Shown: positions 9,357-17,746 of the stretch, in pieces
Position numbering within the stretch: position 1 is the first letter of the stretch
Layout of the letters: every line of letters begins with the position of its first letter
From: Cellulomonas hominis
Lineage (GTDB): Bacteria > Actinomycetota > Actinomycetes > Actinomycetales > Cellulomonadaceae
DNA length: 64,000 bases
Direction: 5' to 3'
Assembly (NCBI RefSeq): GCF_014201095.1
Contig: NZ_JACHDN010000001.1
Span: forward strand, 3,100,001 to 3,164,000
Notes under the pieces: model-generated
Database searches by the model: none
What the model saw: the letters and a program-made list of their open reading frames with translations, nothing else
What the model was told of the DNA's origin: nothing
Program-made: the position numbers and the translations under genes

Positions 9357-10960
9357 CCGACGTGACGCTGGTGCTGCGCGGGGGGACCGTCGTCGACGGC
9401 ACCGGCGCGGCCCCGGTCGTCGCGGACGTCGCGCTGGCCGGCGACCGGATCGCGGCCGTCGGGCCGGGCCTGGCCGCCCCGGCCGGTGCGCGGGTGCTCG
9501 ACGTCCGCGGGCTCGTGGTCGCGCCCGGGTTCGTGGACGCGCACACGCACTCGGACGTCGTGCCGTTCATGGCCGAGCCGCAGCCGTTCAAGGTGCTGCA
9601 GGGCGTGACCACCGAGGTGGTCGGCAACTGCGGCAACTCGGCCGCCCCGCTGGTGGACGAGCGCGCGGTCGACCTGCACCAGCCCATCTCGAGCACGGTG
9701 GCGGCGGGCGTCGGGCGGCACCGGCCCCGCACGTTCGCGGAGTACCTGGACGCCGTCGAGCGCCACGGGCCGACCAACCACGTCGCGTCCCTGGTCGGGC
9801 ACAGCACGCTGCGGATCAGCGCGAACGGCATGGCCGAGCGGCTGGCCCCGGGCGCCCTGGACCGGATGGTCGCCCTGGCCGAGGGCGCGTTCGCCGAGGG
9901 CGCCTTCGGGCTGTCCAGCGGCCTGATCTACGCGCCCGGGGTGTACGCCGACGCCGACGAGGTCGCCGCGCTCGCCGCCGTCGCCGCCCGCTGGGGCCGG
10001 CCGTACGCCACCCACATGCGGGACGAGGGCGACGGACTCGCGGACTCGCTGGCCGAGACGTTCGGCGTCGCCCGGCGCACCGGCGTGCGGGTGCAGGTCT
10101 CGCACTGCAAGGCCGCCGGCCGCCGCAACCACGGGCGCGCGGGCGAGCTGCTGGCCGCGCTCCGGGCCGCGCGCGCCGAGGGCATCGACGTGCACGGCGA
10201 CGCCTACCCGTACACGACGGGGGAGAGCTTCCTCACCGCGCTGCTGCCGGCCGAGGCGCAGGTCGGCGGGCGCGCGGCGCTGGTCGCCCGGCTGTCCGAC
10301 CCCGCGACCCGCGCGGCGCTGGCCGCCCGCGCGCTGGCCGGCGGCCCGGGCGCCGGGTCCTGGACCCAGACGACGCCCGCCGGGGTGCTGCTGAGCATGC
10401 ACGCCGACACCGCGCTGCTCGGCCGCAGCGTGGCGGAGGTCGCCGCTCGCCGCGGGATCGAGCCGTGGGAGGCGCTCTGCGACCTCGTCCTGGCCGACCC
10501 GGGGGCGATGATGGTCTACGAGCTGATGGCCGAGGCGGACGTCCGGGAGATCCTCGCGGACCCGCTGGTGGCCGTCGGCTCGGACAACTCCGTGCCGGTG
10601 GGCCACGCGCACCAGCGCGGCTGGGGGTGCTTCCCGACGGTGCTCGGGCGGTACGTCCGCGACCTCGGCGTCCTCGACCTCCCGGAGGCGGTCCGCTCCA
10701 TGACCTCGCTCGCCGTCGACGCGCTCGGCCTGCCCGGGCGCGGGCGCCTGCTGCCCGGACTGCTCGCCGACGTGGCCGTGGTCGACCCCGCCACCATCGG
10801 GCACGCCGGGACGCCGCAACGCCCGTGGGAGCGGCCGACCGGCGTGCGGTACACGGTGCTGGCCGGGCGGGTCGTCGTGGACGACGGGGAGTTCACCGGC
10901 GTCCGCGCCGGGCGGGTGCTCCGGGCCGGCCGCCCCGAGCCGACGGGGGCGCGCGGATGA
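9353..10960 (+). CDS. N-acyl-D-amino-acid deacylase (D-aminoacylase) family amidohydrolase
   Basis: A 535-residue enzyme of the D-aminoacylase branch of the amidohydrolase superfamily. Visible metal/catalytic residues are H64-T-H66 followed by Asp68, a cysteine in GNCGNS (Cys93, the bridging Cys ligand of this family), the histidines of THMRDEGDG and SHCKAAG, and the catalytic aspartate in GSDNSVP. Family members hydrolyse N-acyl-D-amino acids, and some act on dipeptides with D-residues or on cyclic ureides. The length fits the family (about 480-550). It is coupled by four-base overlaps to the transporter upstream and the PLP enzyme downstream. The substrate is inferred only to class level. 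Confidence 0.88.
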   Translation: MTDVTLVLRGGTVVDGTGAAPVVADVALAGDRIAAVGPGLAAPAGARVLDVRGLVVAPGFVDAHTHSDVVPFMAEPQPFKVLQGVTTEVVGNCGNSAAPLVDERAVDLHQPISSTVAAGVGRHRPRTFAEYLDAVERHGPTNHVASLVGHSTLRISANGMAERLAPGALDRMVALAEGAFAEGAFGLSSGLIYAPGVYADADEVAALAAVAARWGRPYATHMRDEGDGLADSLAETFGVARRTGVRVQVSHCKAAGRRNHGRAGELLAALRAARAEGIDVHGDAYPYTTGESFLTALLPAEAQVGGRAALVARLSDPATRAALAARALAGGPGAGSWTQTTPAGVLLSMHADTALLGRSVAEVAARRGIEPWEALCDLVLADPGAMMVYELMAEADVREILADPLVAVGSDNSVPVGHAHQRGWGCFPTVLGRYVRDLGVLDLPEAVRSMTSLAVDALGLPGRGRLLPGLLADVAVVDPATIGHAGTPQRPWERPTGVRYTVLAGRVVVDDGEFTGVRAGRVLRAGRPEPTGARG

Positions 10961-12156
10961 CCGGGCGGCGAGCCGAGGCCGGCGCCGGGGGCCGCGGGGA
11001 CCGCACGGTCGCGGACCTCGAGCTGCCGGCGATGATCCTGCACGACGCGGCGATCGACCGGAACATCCGGGTCATGGCGGACTGGTGCCGCACCGCCGGG
11101 GTCGCGCTCGCCCCGCACGCGAAGACGCACATGTCCCGGGACCTCGTGGAGCGCCAGGCCGCCGCCGGCGCGTGGGGGTTCACCGCCGCGACGCCCGCGC
11201 AGGTCCGGACGCTCGCGGGCTGGGGCGTGCGGCGGGTGCTGCACGCGAACGTGCTCGTGGACCCGCTCGCGATCCGGTGGGTGGCGGAGCACCTCCTGGC
11301 CGCCGACGCGGCGACCGAGTACCTCTGCTACGTCGACAGCGACGCCGGCCTGGACCTGCTGCTGGCCGAGCTCGGGCAGCTGCGGCCCGCGCGGGCGCTG
11401 CCGCTGCTCGTGGAGCTCGGGTTCGCGGGCGGGCGCACCGGCGTGCGCGACGACGGCGCGGCGCTGGCGCTGGCCCGGCGGGTCGCCGCGAGCCCGCACG
11501 TGCGGCTGGCCGGGGTGTCCGCGTTCGAGGGGCTCATGCCCGCGGGCGACGACCCCGCCGCCCCGCGCGGCGCCGTCGAGCTGCTCGGACGGGTGCGGGC
11601 GCTGGTCGGCGCGATCGCCGCGGAGGGACTGGTCGCCGGCGTGCCCGTCGTCACCGCGGGCGGGTCGTCCTACCCCGACCTGGTGCTCCGCGAGCTCGCC
11701 CCCGCGCGCTGGGAGAGCCCGGTCACCACCGTGCTCCGCTCCGGCTGCTACGTCACGCACGACCACGGGATCTACGCGCGCACCTCGCCGCTCGGGTCCG
11801 GCCGCGGCACCGGCGCGCTGGTCGCCGCGTTCGAGCTGCGTGCCTCCGTCCTGTCCCAGCCGGAGGAGGGCCTGGCGGTCGTCGGCTTCGGCCGCCGCGA
11901 GGCGCCCACCGACGACCGGCTGCCCGTGGTGCTCGGCGTCCCCGGCGACGAAGGCCGCGACGTCGCGGGCTGGGAGGTCACGGGGGTCAACGACCACCAC
12001 GCGTTCCTCCGCGTCCCGCCCGGCACCGTCCTGGCGCCCGGCACCGTCCTGCGGTTCGGCATCAGCCACCCCTGCGGCGCGTTCGACCGCTGGCGGCACC
12101 TGCCGCTCGTCGACCTCGACGGCCGCGTGGTCGGCGAGATCACGCCCGCCCTCTGA
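10957..12156 (+). CDS. D-threonine aldolase/D-serine dehydratase-like PLP enzyme
   Basis: The protein has 399 residues starting in an ATGA overlap. The N-terminal alanine-racemase-type barrel carries the PLP lysine in APHAKTHM (Lys56). The C-terminal domain has metal ligands in GISHPCGAFDRW (His371, Cys373), as in eukaryotic-type D-serine dehydratase and D-threonine aldolase. Known activities are cleavage of D-threonine to glycine and acetaldehyde, or deamination of D-serine or D-hydroxyaspartate. Next to a D-aminoacylase, the simplest reading is that it breaks down the D-beta-hydroxy amino acid released by that enzyme. Confidence 0.85.
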   Translation: MTGRRAEAGAGGRGDRTVADLELPAMILHDAAIDRNIRVMADWCRTAGVALAPHAKTHMSRDLVERQAAAGAWGFTAATPAQVRTLAGWGVRRVLHANVLVDPLAIRWVAEHLLAADAATEYLCYVDSDAGLDLLLAELGQLRPARALPLLVELGFAGGRTGVRDDGAALALARRVAASPHVRLAGVSAFEGLMPAGDDPAAPRGAVELLGRVRALVGAIAAEGLVAGVPVVTAGGSSYPDLVLRELAPARWESPVTTVLRSGCYVTHDHGIYARTSPLGSGRGTGALVAAFELRASVLSQPEEGLAVVGFGRREAPTDDRLPVVLGVPGDEGRDVAGWEVTGVNDHHAFLRVPPGTVLAPGTVLRFGISHPCGAFDRWRHLPLVDLDGRVVGEITPAL

Positions 12157-12187
12157 CCCTGCTCTCCGCTTCGTCGAAAGGCCCCGC

Positions 12188-13390
12188 ATGTCCGGCACCG
12201 AGCACGTCCTCGACGGCCTCCCGCTCTGGGACGGCGACCGGGAGGTCGGCCCCGCCCGGCTCACCTGGTCCGGCGACCGCATCCTCGCCGTCGAGGAGGC
12301 GCCCGCCCGGCACGCGGACCTCAGCGTGATCCCCGGCCTGGTCGACACGCACGTGCACCTCGGCTACCCGGCCGGCCCGCCCGCCGCGGACCCGTCCGCC
12401 TGGCCGATCCTCACCCCGCCGGAGGAGCGGTCGCTGCACGTCGCCGCGAACGCCCTGCGCTGCGCCCGCGCGGGCGTCACCACGCTGCGCGACCTCGCCG
12501 CCGACTCGGTCCAGCTCGCCGTGGGCCGGGCGTTCGACACGGGGGTGCTCGCCGGCCCGCGCCTGCTGTCGCACGGCCAGGTCGGGATGACCGCCGGGCA
12601 CGGCGACCTGTTCGTCCCCCCGCACTACCCGCACCGCCCGCCGACCGCGGACAGCCCGGACGAGTGCCGCAAGCTCGTCCGCGTGTGGGCCCGGTCCGGC
12701 GCCGCGGGCGTGAAGATCTACACCTCCGGCGGCGTGCTCTCCATGGGCGACAAGGTCGGCTGGCGGAACCAGACCCGCGAGGAGATCCGCACCACCGTCG
12801 ACGAGGCGCACGCGCTCGGCATGCTCGTCGCCGCGCACACGCACACCGCCGAGGGCCTCGACATCGCGCTCGAGGAGGGCGCCGACTCGATCGAGCACGG
12901 CACCGGCATCGACCCGCGGCACCTGGACGCCCTGGTGGAGCGGGACCTGCCCGTCGCGCCGACGCTGCTGATCAACGACATCATCGCCGAGGCCCGCCGC
13001 CCGGTGTCCGCGGAGGCGCAGGCCAAGGCGCGGGACGTCGTCGCCCTGCGGGACGCCGGGTTCGCCCGGGCCGCGGAGGCCGGCGTGCGGTTCGTGCTCG
13101 GCACCGACGCGTCCGGGCAGTTCGTGCAGTTCGGCGACCAGATGGAGGAGGTGCGCGAGATGGCCGCCATGTTCGGCTGGTCCGCCGCGCGCGCCCTCCG
13201 GGCCGCCACCTCGGACGCCGCGGACGCCGTCCGGCTCGGGGGCATCACGGGGCGGTTGCGGGCCGGGCTGGGCACGGACTTCGTCGTCCTGCGCGGGCGG
13301 CCGTGGGAGGACGTCACGGCACTGCGGGTCGAGAACATCGTGGCGGTCGTCTCGCGCGGGCGCGTCGTGGCGGGGGCGCTGCCGGCCTGA
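12188..13390 (+). CDS. Metal-dependent amidohydrolase, imidazolonepropionase/prolidase-like
   Basis: A 400-residue amidohydrolase from ATG 12188, with ribosome site GAAAGG seven bases upstream. It has H55-V-H57 (DTHVHLG), a candidate carboxylated lysine in GVKIYTSGG, histidines in AAHTHTAEG and SIEHGTG, and the catalytic aspartate in LGTDASG. This layout matches the Xaa-Pro/Xaa-Arg dipeptidase and imidazolonepropionase-like group of cytosolic amidohydrolases. It ends the ABC/D-aminoacylase operon after a 31-base gap. A peptidase or a cyclic amide hydrolase role would both fit the context. Confidence 0.85.
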   Translation: MSGTEHVLDGLPLWDGDREVGPARLTWSGDRILAVEEAPARHADLSVIPGLVDTHVHLGYPAGPPAADPSAWPILTPPEERSLHVAANALRCARAGVTTLRDLAADSVQLAVGRAFDTGVLAGPRLLSHGQVGMTAGHGDLFVPPHYPHRPPTADSPDECRKLVRVWARSGAAGVKIYTSGGVLSMGDKVGWRNQTREEIRTTVDEAHALGMLVAAHTHTAEGLDIALEEGADSIEHGTGIDPRHLDALVERDLPVAPTLLINDIIAEARRPVSAEAQAKARDVVALRDAGFARAAEAGVRFVLGTDASGQFVQFGDQMEEVREMAAMFGWSAARALRAATSDAADAVRLGGITGRLRAGLGTDFVVLRGRPWEDVTALRVENIVAVVSRGRVVAGALPA

Positions 13391-13455
13391 CACCCCGGTG
13401 GCGGTCTGCGACCCGGCGCGCGAGGCTGAGCAGGCAGGACGCCACGAGGACAGGG

Positions 13456-14658
13456 GTGAGCACCGTGCGGGAGAGCTACGACTACGTCATCGTCGGGGCG
13501 GGCATGGCGGGCGACGCCGCCGCGCGCGGCATCCGCGAGGTGGACCCTGACGGCAGCATCGCGGTGATCGGCCGCGAACCGACCGCCCCGGTGACCCGGC
13601 CGGCGCTCACCAAGGCGCTCTGGACCGACCCGGAGTTCACGTTCGACCAGGTCTGGCTGCACACCGCGGAGGACACCGGGGCCGAGCTGATCCTGGGGGA
13701 GTCGGTCGTCGCGATCGACCGGGCGGCGCGGACCGTCACGACCGACGCGGACGTCACGCTCCGCTACGGCCGGCTGCTGCTGGCGACCAGCGGGCACCCG
13801 CGGCGCGTCGGCGGCCTCGAGGAGTCCGGCCGGGTCCTGTACTTCCGGACCGTCCGGGACTACGAGCGGCTGCGGGACCTCGCGGGCGGCGGGCGGCACG
13901 TCGTCGTGGTCGGCGGCGGCTACATCGGCACCGAGCTCGCGGCCGCCCTCGCGCAGAACGACACCCGGGTCACCCTGGTGCACCCGCAGCAGACGCTGAC
14001 CGCCGCGACGTTCCCGGCCGGGCTCGCGGCGCACCTGGAGCGGATGTACGTCGAGCGGGGCGTCGAGGTGCTCGGCGGCGCGCGGGTCGCCTCCGGCACC
14101 TCCGGCCCGGACGGCGTGACGGTCGTGCTGGAGGACGGGCGGGAGATCGCCGCCGACGCCGCGGTCGTGGGCGCCGGCATCGCGGTCGAGACCGACCTCG
14201 CGCGCGCCGCCGGCCTGGACGTGGACGACGGCATCGTGGTGGACGACCGGTTGCGGACCTCGGACCCCGACGTGTTCGCGGCGGGCGACGTGGCGCAGTA
14301 CCCCGACCGGATCCTCGGGCGGCGCCGCGTCGAGCACGTCGACAACGCCACGACCATGGGCCGGCAGGCCGGCCGGAACCTCGCCGGCGCCGACGAGCCG
14401 TACGACCACACGCCGTTCTTCTACTCCGACCTGTTCGAGGCCGGGTACGAGGCGGTCGGCCGGCTCGACTCATCGCTCGAGACCGTCGAGGACTGGCACG
14501 TCGAGCCGTACGACACCGGCGTCGTCTACTACCTCGACGGCAGCCGGGTCGCCGGGGTGCTGCTCTGGAACGTGTGGGACGCCACCGACCGGGCGCGCGA
14601 GGTCATCGCGGGCCAGCAGGACGTGCGGCCGGAGGCGCTGCGGGGCCTCATCCGCTGA
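13456..14658 (+). CDS. FAD-dependent pyridine nucleotide oxidoreductase, ferredoxin-reductase/AIF type
   Basis: A 400-residue flavoprotein from GTG 13456, with AGGA five bases upstream. It has an FAD-binding GxGxxG in DYVIVGAGMAGDAAARG, a second nucleotide-binding fold at VVVVGGGYIGTELAAAL for NAD(P)H, and the C-terminal FAD motif VFAAGDVAQ. There is no CxxC redox disulfide, so it is not a thioredoxin- or lipoamide-type reductase; it fits ferredoxin/rubredoxin reductases or apoptosis-inducing-factor-like NADH oxidoreductases. No redox partner gene lies next to it. It is separated from the amidohydrolase by 65 bases and probably has its own promoter. Confidence 0.88.
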   Translation: MSTVRESYDYVIVGAGMAGDAAARGIREVDPDGSIAVIGREPTAPVTRPALTKALWTDPEFTFDQVWLHTAEDTGAELILGESVVAIDRAARTVTTDADVTLRYGRLLLATSGHPRRVGGLEESGRVLYFRTVRDYERLRDLAGGGRHVVVVGGGYIGTELAAALAQNDTRVTLVHPQQTLTAATFPAGLAAHLERMYVERGVEVLGGARVASGTSGPDGVTVVLEDGREIAADAAVVGAGIAVETDLARAAGLDVDDGIVVDDRLRTSDPDVFAAGDVAQYPDRILGRRRVEHVDNATTMGRQAGRNLAGADEPYDHTPFFYSDLFEAGYEAVGRLDSSLETVEDWHVEPYDTGVVYYLDGSRVAGVLLWNVWDATDRAREVIAGQQDVRPEALRGLIR

Positions 14659-14790
14659 CCGCGACGGCCGGTGCGGGACGCGTCCCGGGGCGGTCCGCCC
14701 GGGCGCTGGCACCCACCCGGGACGGTCGGGTCCCGCCGGACGTGGCATCGTGGGACCACGAGACAACTCCGTCCCTCCCGGAGGTGCCGC

Positions 14791-15594
14791 ATGCCGCTGT
14801 CGCTCGTCACGGCCCTGCGATCCGTCACCGGTGCGCACCGCGCCCAGAACCAGGACGCCGCGGGCTCCGCGACGGGCTACGCGTTCGTGGCCGACGGGGT
14901 CGGCGGGCACGCGGGCGGTGACGTCGCGTCCTGGACCGTCGCGCACCGGCTCATGGCCGCGCTCAGCGCCGCCGAGCCGCGCCGGTGGACCGACGAGGAC
15001 CTGCGCAGCGCCCTGGCCGTCGCGAACGCGGACCTCGCGATGCGGGTGCGGCGCGAGCCGGAGCTCGCCGGGATGGCGACCACGTTCACCGGCGTCTTCT
15101 GCGGCGAGGACACCATGCGGGTGCTGCACATCGGCGACTCCCGGGCGTACCTGCTGCGCGACGGCGTCGGGCGCCGCGTGACCCGCGACGACTCCCTCGT
15201 GCAGCTCCTCGTCGACGGGGGCGTGCTGTCCGCCGCCGACGCCGCCCAGGACCCCCGGCGCAACGTGATCCTGCACTGCCTGGCCGGCGACACCGCCGAC
15301 GCCACCCATGCGACGCTGCTCGAGGTGGACGCCGCGGCGGGGGACCGGTGGCTCATGGCGACCGACGGGCTCACCGACTACGTCCCGGAGGAGAAGGTGC
15401 TGGCGCTGCTGCGGGCGGCGTCGTCGCCGGAGGAGGCGGCGTCGGACCTGGTCGAGGCGGCGCTGGACGCCGACGCGTGGGACAACGTGAGCGTGGCCGT
15501 GGCGGAGGTGGTGGTGGGGGACGCCGCGGAGTCGGAGCCGTCGCGCGTGGCGGGCTCGGCGGCGGACGAGGCCCTGGGCGCGGTCCTGGCCTGA
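14791..15594 (+). CDS. PP2C-family serine/threonine protein phosphatase
   Basis: A 267-residue phosphatase with a strong ribosome site (GGAGGTG) before ATG 14791. The PP2C metal-binding motifs are all present: DGVGGHAGGD, GDSRAYLLRDG, TDGLTDYV and DNVSV. It is a compact soluble catalytic domain with a short acidic tail and no membrane segment. It stands alone, with no kinase or FHA gene next to it, in contrast to the phosphatase at 56.7 kb. The target cannot be inferred. A long inverted repeat follows the stop. Confidence 0.9.
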   Translation: MPLSLVTALRSVTGAHRAQNQDAAGSATGYAFVADGVGGHAGGDVASWTVAHRLMAALSAAEPRRWTDEDLRSALAVANADLAMRVRREPELAGMATTFTGVFCGEDTMRVLHIGDSRAYLLRDGVGRRVTRDDSLVQLLVDGGVLSAADAAQDPRRNVILHCLAGDTADATHATLLEVDAAAGDRWLMATDGLTDYVPEEKVLALLRAASSPEEAASDLVEAALDADAWDNVSVAVAEVVVGDAAESEPSRVAGSAADEALGAVLA

Positions 15595-15659
15595 CCCGGC
15601 GCGCCCCTGACCCGCTCCGGCCCGCCCGCTCCCGCCCGCTCCGGCCCGCCGCCCCGTCA

Positions 15660-15719
15660 CCGAGACTGCAGCACCTGCTGCCCTCCGCCCCCGGAAGCCC
15701 GCAGGTGCTGCAGTTTCGG
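15660..15719. terminator. Long inverted repeat, probable terminator hairpin (element a)
   Basis: Arms at 15660-15678 and 15701-15719 are 19 bases each with one mismatch (core CTGCAGCACCTGC), around a 22-base loop. It lies after the PP2C stop and before the clpP operator. There is no T-tract, so if it terminates transcription it would be a hairpin-only terminator. It belongs to the intergenic inverted-repeat set described in findings but has its own stem sequence. Confidence 0.7.
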
Positions 15720-15748
15720 CGGGGCGGAGCGGGTCTGCCCGTGGCCGA

Positions 15749-15763
15749 TCTGCCGACGGCAGA
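15749..15763. promoter_or_regulatory. PopR-type operator upstream of the clpP pair
   Basis: TCTGCCGACGGCAGA is a perfect 7+1+7 palindrome matching TCTGCC-N3-GGCAGA, which I recall as the PopR binding motif before clpP3 in Streptomyces. It ends 63 bases before the clpP start. A near-identical site sits at the same distance before the regulator gene at 17574. Confidence 0.75.
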
Positions 15764-15826
15764 GGCGCGGGCCCGGGCGGGCGGGGCGGTGCGAGCGTGG
15801 CGGGACCCGAACCCGAGGAGGTCCCC

Positions 15827-16441
15827 GTGCTCACCACCGCCGCGCCGCCCACCGCGCGCACCTTCGACGACGACCTGGCCGCCCGCCTGCTGCACCAGCG
15901 GATCGTCGTGCTCGGCCAGGAGGTCGACGACGCCGTCGCGAACCGCGTCTGCGCCCAGCTCCTGCTGCTGTCCGCCGAGGACCCGCGCCGCGACATCGCG
16001 CTCTACATCAACTCGCCCGGCGGCTCGATCAGCGCCGCGCTCGCGATGTACGACACCATGCGGCTGATCCCGAACGACGTCGCGACGCTCGCGATGGGGC
16101 TGGCCGCCAGCGCGGGGCAGTTCCTGCTCAGCGCCGGGACCCCGGGGAAGCGGAACGTCATGGCGCACGCCCGCGTCCTCATGCACCAGCCGTCCGGCGG
16201 CATCGGCGGCACGGCCGTCGACATCGCGATCCAGGCGCAGAACATGGCCCACACGAAGCGGACCATGCAGGGCCTCATCGCCGAGCACACCGGGCAGAGC
16301 GTCGAGACCATCGAGCGGGACTCCGACCGGGACCGGTGGTTCACGGCGGCCGAGGCCCTGGCGTACGGGTTCGTCGACCGGGTGGTGGAGCACCTGGACG
16401 ACGTGCGCCCCGACGCCGCGCAGCACCGGGTGGGCCTCTGA
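15827..16441 (+). CDS. clpP: ATP-dependent Clp protease proteolytic subunit (first of pair)
   Basis: A 204-residue ClpP subunit. Start GTG 15827 is chosen for GAGGAGGT four bases upstream; an earlier in-frame GTG at 15797 lacks such a site. The catalytic serine is Ser95 in GLAASAGQ, the histidine His120 in LMHQPSGG, and the aspartate falls in the RDSDRDRW segment. It forms a barrel protease with the next gene's product, fed by a Clp ATPase encoded elsewhere. No tig or clpX is adjacent and a PopR-like site precedes it, so this looks like the accessory clpP3-clpP4-type pair rather than the primary one. Confidence 0.93.
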   Translation: MLTTAAPPTARTFDDDLAARLLHQRIVVLGQEVDDAVANRVCAQLLLLSAEDPRRDIALYINSPGGSISAALAMYDTMRLIPNDVATLAMGLAASAGQFLLSAGTPGKRNVMAHARVLMHQPSGGIGGTAVDIAIQAQNMAHTKRTMQGLIAEHTGQSVETIERDSDRDRWFTAAEALAYGFVDRVVEHLDDVRPDAAQHRVGL

Positions 16442-17055
16442 TGGCCGGCCAGTACACGGTCCCCGTCGTGGTCGAGCAGCGGCCGAACGGCGAGCGGCAC
16501 TCCGACGTGTTCTCCCGGCTGCTGTCCGACCGGATCATCTTCCTCGGCACGGAGATCGACGACGGGGTCGCGAACGTCGTCATCGCGCAGCTGCTGCACC
16601 TGCAGTCCGAGGACCCCGACAAGCCGGTTCACCTGTACCTGAACTCGCCCGGCGGCTCGGTGACGGCGCTGCTCGCGATCTACGACACGATGCAGTACAT
16701 CCGGCCCGACGTGGCGACGTTCTGCCTCGGTCAGGCCGCGTCCGCCGCCGCGGTGCTGCTCGCGGCCGGGACGCCCGGGCAGCGGCACGTGCTGGAGCAC
16801 GCGCGGGTGCTGCTGCACCAGCCGTCCGGCGGCGGCCAGGGGACCGCGGCGGACCTGGAGCTGCAGGCCGCCGAGATCCTGCGGCTGCGGGCCCAGGTGG
16901 ACGAGGTCCTGTCCCGGCACACCGGCCGCACCGTCGAGCGCCTGCGCGCCGACACCGACCGCGACCTGGTCCTGACGGCCCAGCAGGCGGTCGACTACGG
17001 GATCGCGGACACGGTGGTCACCACGATCAAGCGCGCCACCCCGGCCGCGGCCTGA
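16441..17055 (+). CDS. clpP: ATP-dependent Clp protease proteolytic subunit (second of pair)
   Basis: A 204-residue ClpP subunit whose ATG overlaps the stop of the first clpP by one base (TGATG), indicating coupled translation. The catalytic residues are Ser101 in GQAASAAAV and His126 in LLHQPSGG, with the aspartate in ADTDRDLV. Actinobacteria usually build hetero-tetradecameric ClpP from two different rings, and these two would pair in that way. Its C-terminus is Ala-rich (ATPAAA). It converges on the PopR-like regulator gene. Confidence 0.93.
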   Translation: MAGQYTVPVVVEQRPNGERHSDVFSRLLSDRIIFLGTEIDDGVANVVIAQLLHLQSEDPDKPVHLYLNSPGGSVTALLAIYDTMQYIRPDVATFCLGQAASAAAVLLAAGTPGQRHVLEHARVLLHQPSGGGQGTAADLELQAAEILRLRAQVDEVLSRHTGRTVERLRADTDRDLVLTAQQAVDYGIADTVVTTIKRATPAAA

Positions 17056-17070
17056 CCCCCCGCTGGGCCA

Positions 17071-17133
17071 CGCAGAGTGGAAGGTGTGGACCGACACGCC
17101 GACGGCGGGTCCGCTCGAACCTTCCACCCTGCG
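17071..17133. terminator. Inverted repeat between convergent genes (element b)
   Basis: Arms at 17071-17085 and 17119-17133 (15 bases, one mismatch; core GTGGAAGGT) enclose a loop that contains CGACACGCCG and a small GGACC/GGTCC inner stem. It lies between the stops of clpP and the PopR-like gene, where it could act as a bidirectional terminator. Confidence 0.7.
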
Positions 17134-17163
17134 GGGTGGCGGGGTGGGTGGGGCGGGCCGGGG

Positions 17164-17574
17164 TCAGGCCGCCAGGAGGACCGCCGTCGGGGACGTGGGG
17201 GCCGGGAACGGGACCACCCGGGTCGCGCCCGCGCCCGCGCCCGCGTCCGCGGCGGCCAGGTCCAGCACCACGCGGCCCTCGGCCCGCGCGAGGTGGGCGT
17301 GCGCCTCGCCGACCAGGTCCACCATCCGCAGGCCGAGCGCCCGGCACACGGCGGCCAGCACCTCGGAGGACGCCTCCTTGCGGCCGCGCTCGACCTCGGA
17401 CAGGTACGGGACGGAGACCCGCGCGACGTCGGCCACGTCCCGCAGGGTGCGGCCCTGGCGCTCGCGGTGCCGGCGCAGGATCGCGCCGACCAGCACGCGC
17501 AGCGGCGGCTCGGGGACGCGTCCGGCCCCCGCGGCGAGCGGGTGCGGGCGGGTGGTCGGGCGGGCCTGCGGCAC
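17164..17574 (-). CDS. PopR/ClgR-like XRE-family activator of clp genes
   Basis: A 136-residue protein from GTG 17574, which has a perfect AGGAGG six bases upstream. It has a helix-turn-helix of the Cro/CI type at about residues 27-82 (LRDVADVARVSVPYLSEVERGRKEASSEVL in total, the SEVERGRKE segment being typical of ClgR/PopR). The C-terminus is LLAA. In Streptomyces PopR is degraded by ClpP and its last alanines are needed for this, so the same tag-like end suggests feedback. A matching operator lies before this gene and before clpP. It is convergent with clpP. The PopR versus ClgR assignment rests on the operator. Confidence 0.82.
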   Translation of the reverse strand: MPQARPTTRPHPLAAGAGRVPEPPLRVLVGAILRRHRERQGRTLRDVADVARVSVPYLSEVERGRKEASSEVLAAVCRALGLRMVDLVGEAHAHLARAEGRVVLDLAAADAGAGAGATRVVPFPAPTSPTAVLLAA

Positions 17575-17639
17575 GGGGCACCTCCTGGCGGTCCCGGTCA
17601 CCGTATCCCCGGGCCGCCGCCCGGGGCCCGGCGCGTCGT

Positions 17640-17654
17640 TCTGCCGTCAGCAGA
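17640..17654. promoter_or_regulatory. PopR-type operator upstream of the regulator gene
   Basis: TCTGCCGTCAGCAGA matches the clpP operator at 14 of 15 positions when read on the other strand (TCTGCTGACGGCAGA). It ends 65 bases before the regulator's start codon. A TACGGT hexamer between it and the ribosome site could be the -10, which would place the operator at an activator position. Confidence 0.7.
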
Positions 17655-17662
17655 CGCCGCCC

Positions 17663-17693
17663 TTGACTTCGAGCGCGCTCCAAGGGGCATCGT
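17663..17693 (+). promoter_or_regulatory. MerR-type overspaced promoter for the luciferase-like gene
   Basis: TTGACT at 17663-17668 is followed by a 19-base spacer that holds the imperfect dyad CTTCGAGCGCGCTCCAAG, then CATCGT at 17688. Long spacers with a GC-centred dyad are the mark of MerR-family activation. No merR gene is next to it, so the regulator would act from elsewhere. Confidence 0.5.
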
Positions 17694-17746
17694 CCAGGAC
17701 GCCGGTCCGCCCCGGGGCCGGCAGCCACCCCCCAGGGAGTCACCCC

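Noticed and set aside
8798..10819. A 673-codon antisense frame over the permease and D-aminoacylase genes
   Set aside because: Composition is that of a shadow frame; the plus-strand proteins have full motifs and coupled starts.
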